Positions 5,891-6,415 of a stretch of DNA of 6,415 nucleotides are shown piece after piece. A model generated the notes under the pieces. That model saw only the letters and a list, made by a program, of their open reading frames with translations. It was not told the origin of the DNA and did no database searches. Both the position numbers and the translations under genes were made by a program. The stretch is taken from assembly GCA_902787415.1 (NCBI GenBank), contig CADAGG010000061.1:1-6415 (forward strand), read 5' to 3'. Origin of the DNA: a methanogenic archaeon. GTDB taxonomy: Archaea; Thermoplasmatota; Thermoplasmata; Methanomassiliicoccales; Methanomethylophilaceae. Each line of letters starts with the position of its first letter. Positions within the stretch are counted from its first letter, which is position 1.

Positions 5891-5900
5891 TATTAAAATA
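5891..5900 (-). promoter_or_regulatory. TATA box of the BASS transporter gene
   Basis: Read on the minus strand the element is TATTTTAATA, centred about 28 nt before the ATG at 5868. It sits in a 75-nt AT-rich gap (5869-5943) between GC-rich genes. The spacing suggests a transcript with almost no leader. A TGA-N3-TCA palindrome directly abuts its upstream edge, where TFB would bind. Confidence 0.6.
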
Positions 5901-5911
5901 TTGACTATCAT
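5901..5911. promoter_or_regulatory. Proximal TGA-N3-TCA palindrome next to the transporter TATA box (candidate operator)
   Basis: The plus-strand sequence TTGACTATCAT contains TGA (5902-5904) and TCA (5908-5910) as inverted half-sites around a centre at 5906. It lies immediately upstream of the TATA box, in the BRE region for minus-strand transcription, so a bound protein would block TFB. Its centre is exactly 21 bp from that of the distal palindrome. Regulator unknown. Confidence 0.4.
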
Positions 5912-5920
5912 AAAATTTTT

Positions 5921-5933
5921 AATGATAATCATT
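5921..5933. promoter_or_regulatory. Distal 13-bp palindrome, Fur-box-like (candidate operator)
   Basis: AATGATAATCATT is a perfect 6-1-6 inverted repeat centred at 5927, about 59 nt upstream of the transporter ATG. It equals the central 13 bases of the classical E. coli Fur box; with flanks (5918-5936) 16 of 19 positions agree. Archaea often use DtxR-type instead of Fur-type iron regulators, so the likeness may be coincidental, but the palindrome is clear. Confidence 0.5.
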
Positions 5934-5943
5934 AACGAAGGAT

Positions 5944-6162
5944 TCACTCCTCTCCGTCGTCCTCGATGTACTCCAGGATGTCCCCGGGCTGGCATCCCAG
6001 GGCCTTGCAGATGCCGTTGAGGGTGGAGAAGCGGATGGCGCAGATCTTCCCGGTCTTGATGTTGGAGAGGTTGACGTTGCTGATCCCCACCAGGTCCGCC
6101 AGCTGGTTGAGCGAGATCTTCCTGTCGGCCATCACCCTGTCGAGCCTGAGGACTATCGCCAT
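5944..6162 (-). CDS. YozG-like XRE-family helix-turn-helix regulator
   Basis: The 72-residue protein is a single Cro/CI-type DNA-binding domain and almost nothing else. After an N-terminal helix (VLRLDRVMADRKIS), the helix-turn-helix covers about residues 17-38, with the recognition helix around ISNVNLSNIKTG. AIRFSTLNGICKALGCQPGDILEY is the C-terminal signature of the YozG group. The tail is acidic (EDDGEE). The start at 6162 lies 4 nt after the stop of the partial DUF2975 gene and is preceded by GTGAT, a partial Shine-Dalgarno, so the two are co-transcribed. DUF2975 plus YozG is a recurrent pair, for example yoaS-yozG in Bacillus subtilis. The protein may control its own operon and perhaps the adjacent transporter, whose promoter carries palindromes; that link is inference. 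Its small size implies it binds as a dimer. Confidence 0.92.
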   Translation of the reverse strand: MAIVLRLDRVMADRKISLNQLADLVGISNVNLSNIKTGKICAIRFSTLNGICKALGCQPGDILEYIEDDGEE

Positions 6163-6166
6163 GGTA

Positions 6167-6415
6167 TCACAGGGTGTGGTCGGATTCGTTCTGGAGAACG
6201 GACCCGTAACGTACGATCAAAGCCAGGCTGTAGAGGATGACCGACACCAGGATGCAGCCGAAGAAGACGAACGCCGCGAATAGGATCCCGTGGGGCCCGA
6301 GGAGTCCGAGAACGCCCATCGCGATCGTCGCGATAAGGTATATCTGGGACAGTCTCAGGACACGTCCCGTGCTGGTCTCGTTGAAGGGACTGTGCTCGGT
6401 TACGATGGAGGTCAT
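6167..6415 (-). CDS. DUF2975 membrane protein, C-terminal part (5' end outside window)
   Basis: This is the C-terminal half of a small integral membrane protein of the DUF2975 family, whose role is unknown. An ATG falls exactly at the window edge (6415), but it is probably internal. The visible part starts with SPFNET followed by RVLRLSQIYLI, which resembles the mid-domain 'PF..en..rLr' segment seen between the two halves of DUF2975. Two helices follow, at about residues 25-41 and 44-67. The end, RYGSVLQNESDHTL, matches the family ending 'G..LQ.E.D.TI'. Full members are about 150 residues or more with four helices, so roughly half is missing to the right. Its neighbour 4 nt downstream is the YozG-like regulator, the usual partner. 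A very short 82-residue version starting at 6415 cannot be excluded from this window. Confidence 0.78.
   Translation of the reverse strand: MTSIVTEHSPFNETSTGRVLRLSQIYLIATIAMGVLGLLGPHGILFAAFVFFGCILVSVILYSLALIVRYGSVLQNESDHTL

Noticed and set aside
5911..5933. Palindrome plus A/T run as a transcription terminator for the XRE gene
   Set aside because: The stem would be only 6 AT-rich base pairs, and the position next to a TATA box with a second phased palindrome fits an operator better.

Overview
The window looks archaeal and most resembles a methanogen of the Methanomassiliicoccales/Thermoplasmata type; this is inferred from gene content and signals, since no rRNA marker is present. Supporting points: GC-rich genes with frequent AGG arginine codons; AT-rich TATA boxes about 26 nt upstream of start codons with little or no leader (hypA, the DUF1848 gene, the BASS transporter); GGTGA-type Shine-Dalgarno sites inside operons; hydrogenase-maturation genes; and eleven visible gene ends that use TGA (10) or TAA (1) but never TAG, as expected if TAG is reserved for pyrrolysine.

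Left part (1-2370, + strand): the C-terminal end of an endonuclease III-type [4Fe-4S] DNA glycosylase, a 90-nt gap with a leaderless promoter, then a tight operon of hypA (nickel delivery), hypD (Fe(CN)2CO cofactor assembly) and an uncharacterised 188-residue protein 1 nt downstream. hypC, the usual hypD partner, is not in the window.

Middle (2351-4856): an AlkD-like DNA alkylation repair protein on the minus strand overlaps the end of the previous operon by 20 nt. It is divergent from a pair of small multidrug resistance (SMR) genes across a 91-nt region with one near-symmetric TATA element. The first SMR subunit keeps the essential membrane glutamate; the second has glutamine there, suggesting an asymmetric heterodimer. 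A DUF1848 protein with a C-terminal CX3CX2C cysteine motif follows from its own leaderless promoter.

Right part (4861-6415, minus strand): a partial DUF2975 membrane protein and a YozG-like XRE regulator form the known two-gene cassette. Downstream lies a BASS-family (bile acid:sodium symporter) transporter. Its AT-rich promoter carries two TGA-N3-TCA palindromes exactly 21 bp apart; one abuts the TATA box and the other closely resembles a Fur box.

The strongest leads are the Glu/Gln asymmetry in the SMR pair, the phased operator at the transporter promoter, and the unknown third gene of the hypA-hypD operon. No mobile element, CRISPR array, tRNA or rRNA was seen. No gap exceeds 300 bases.
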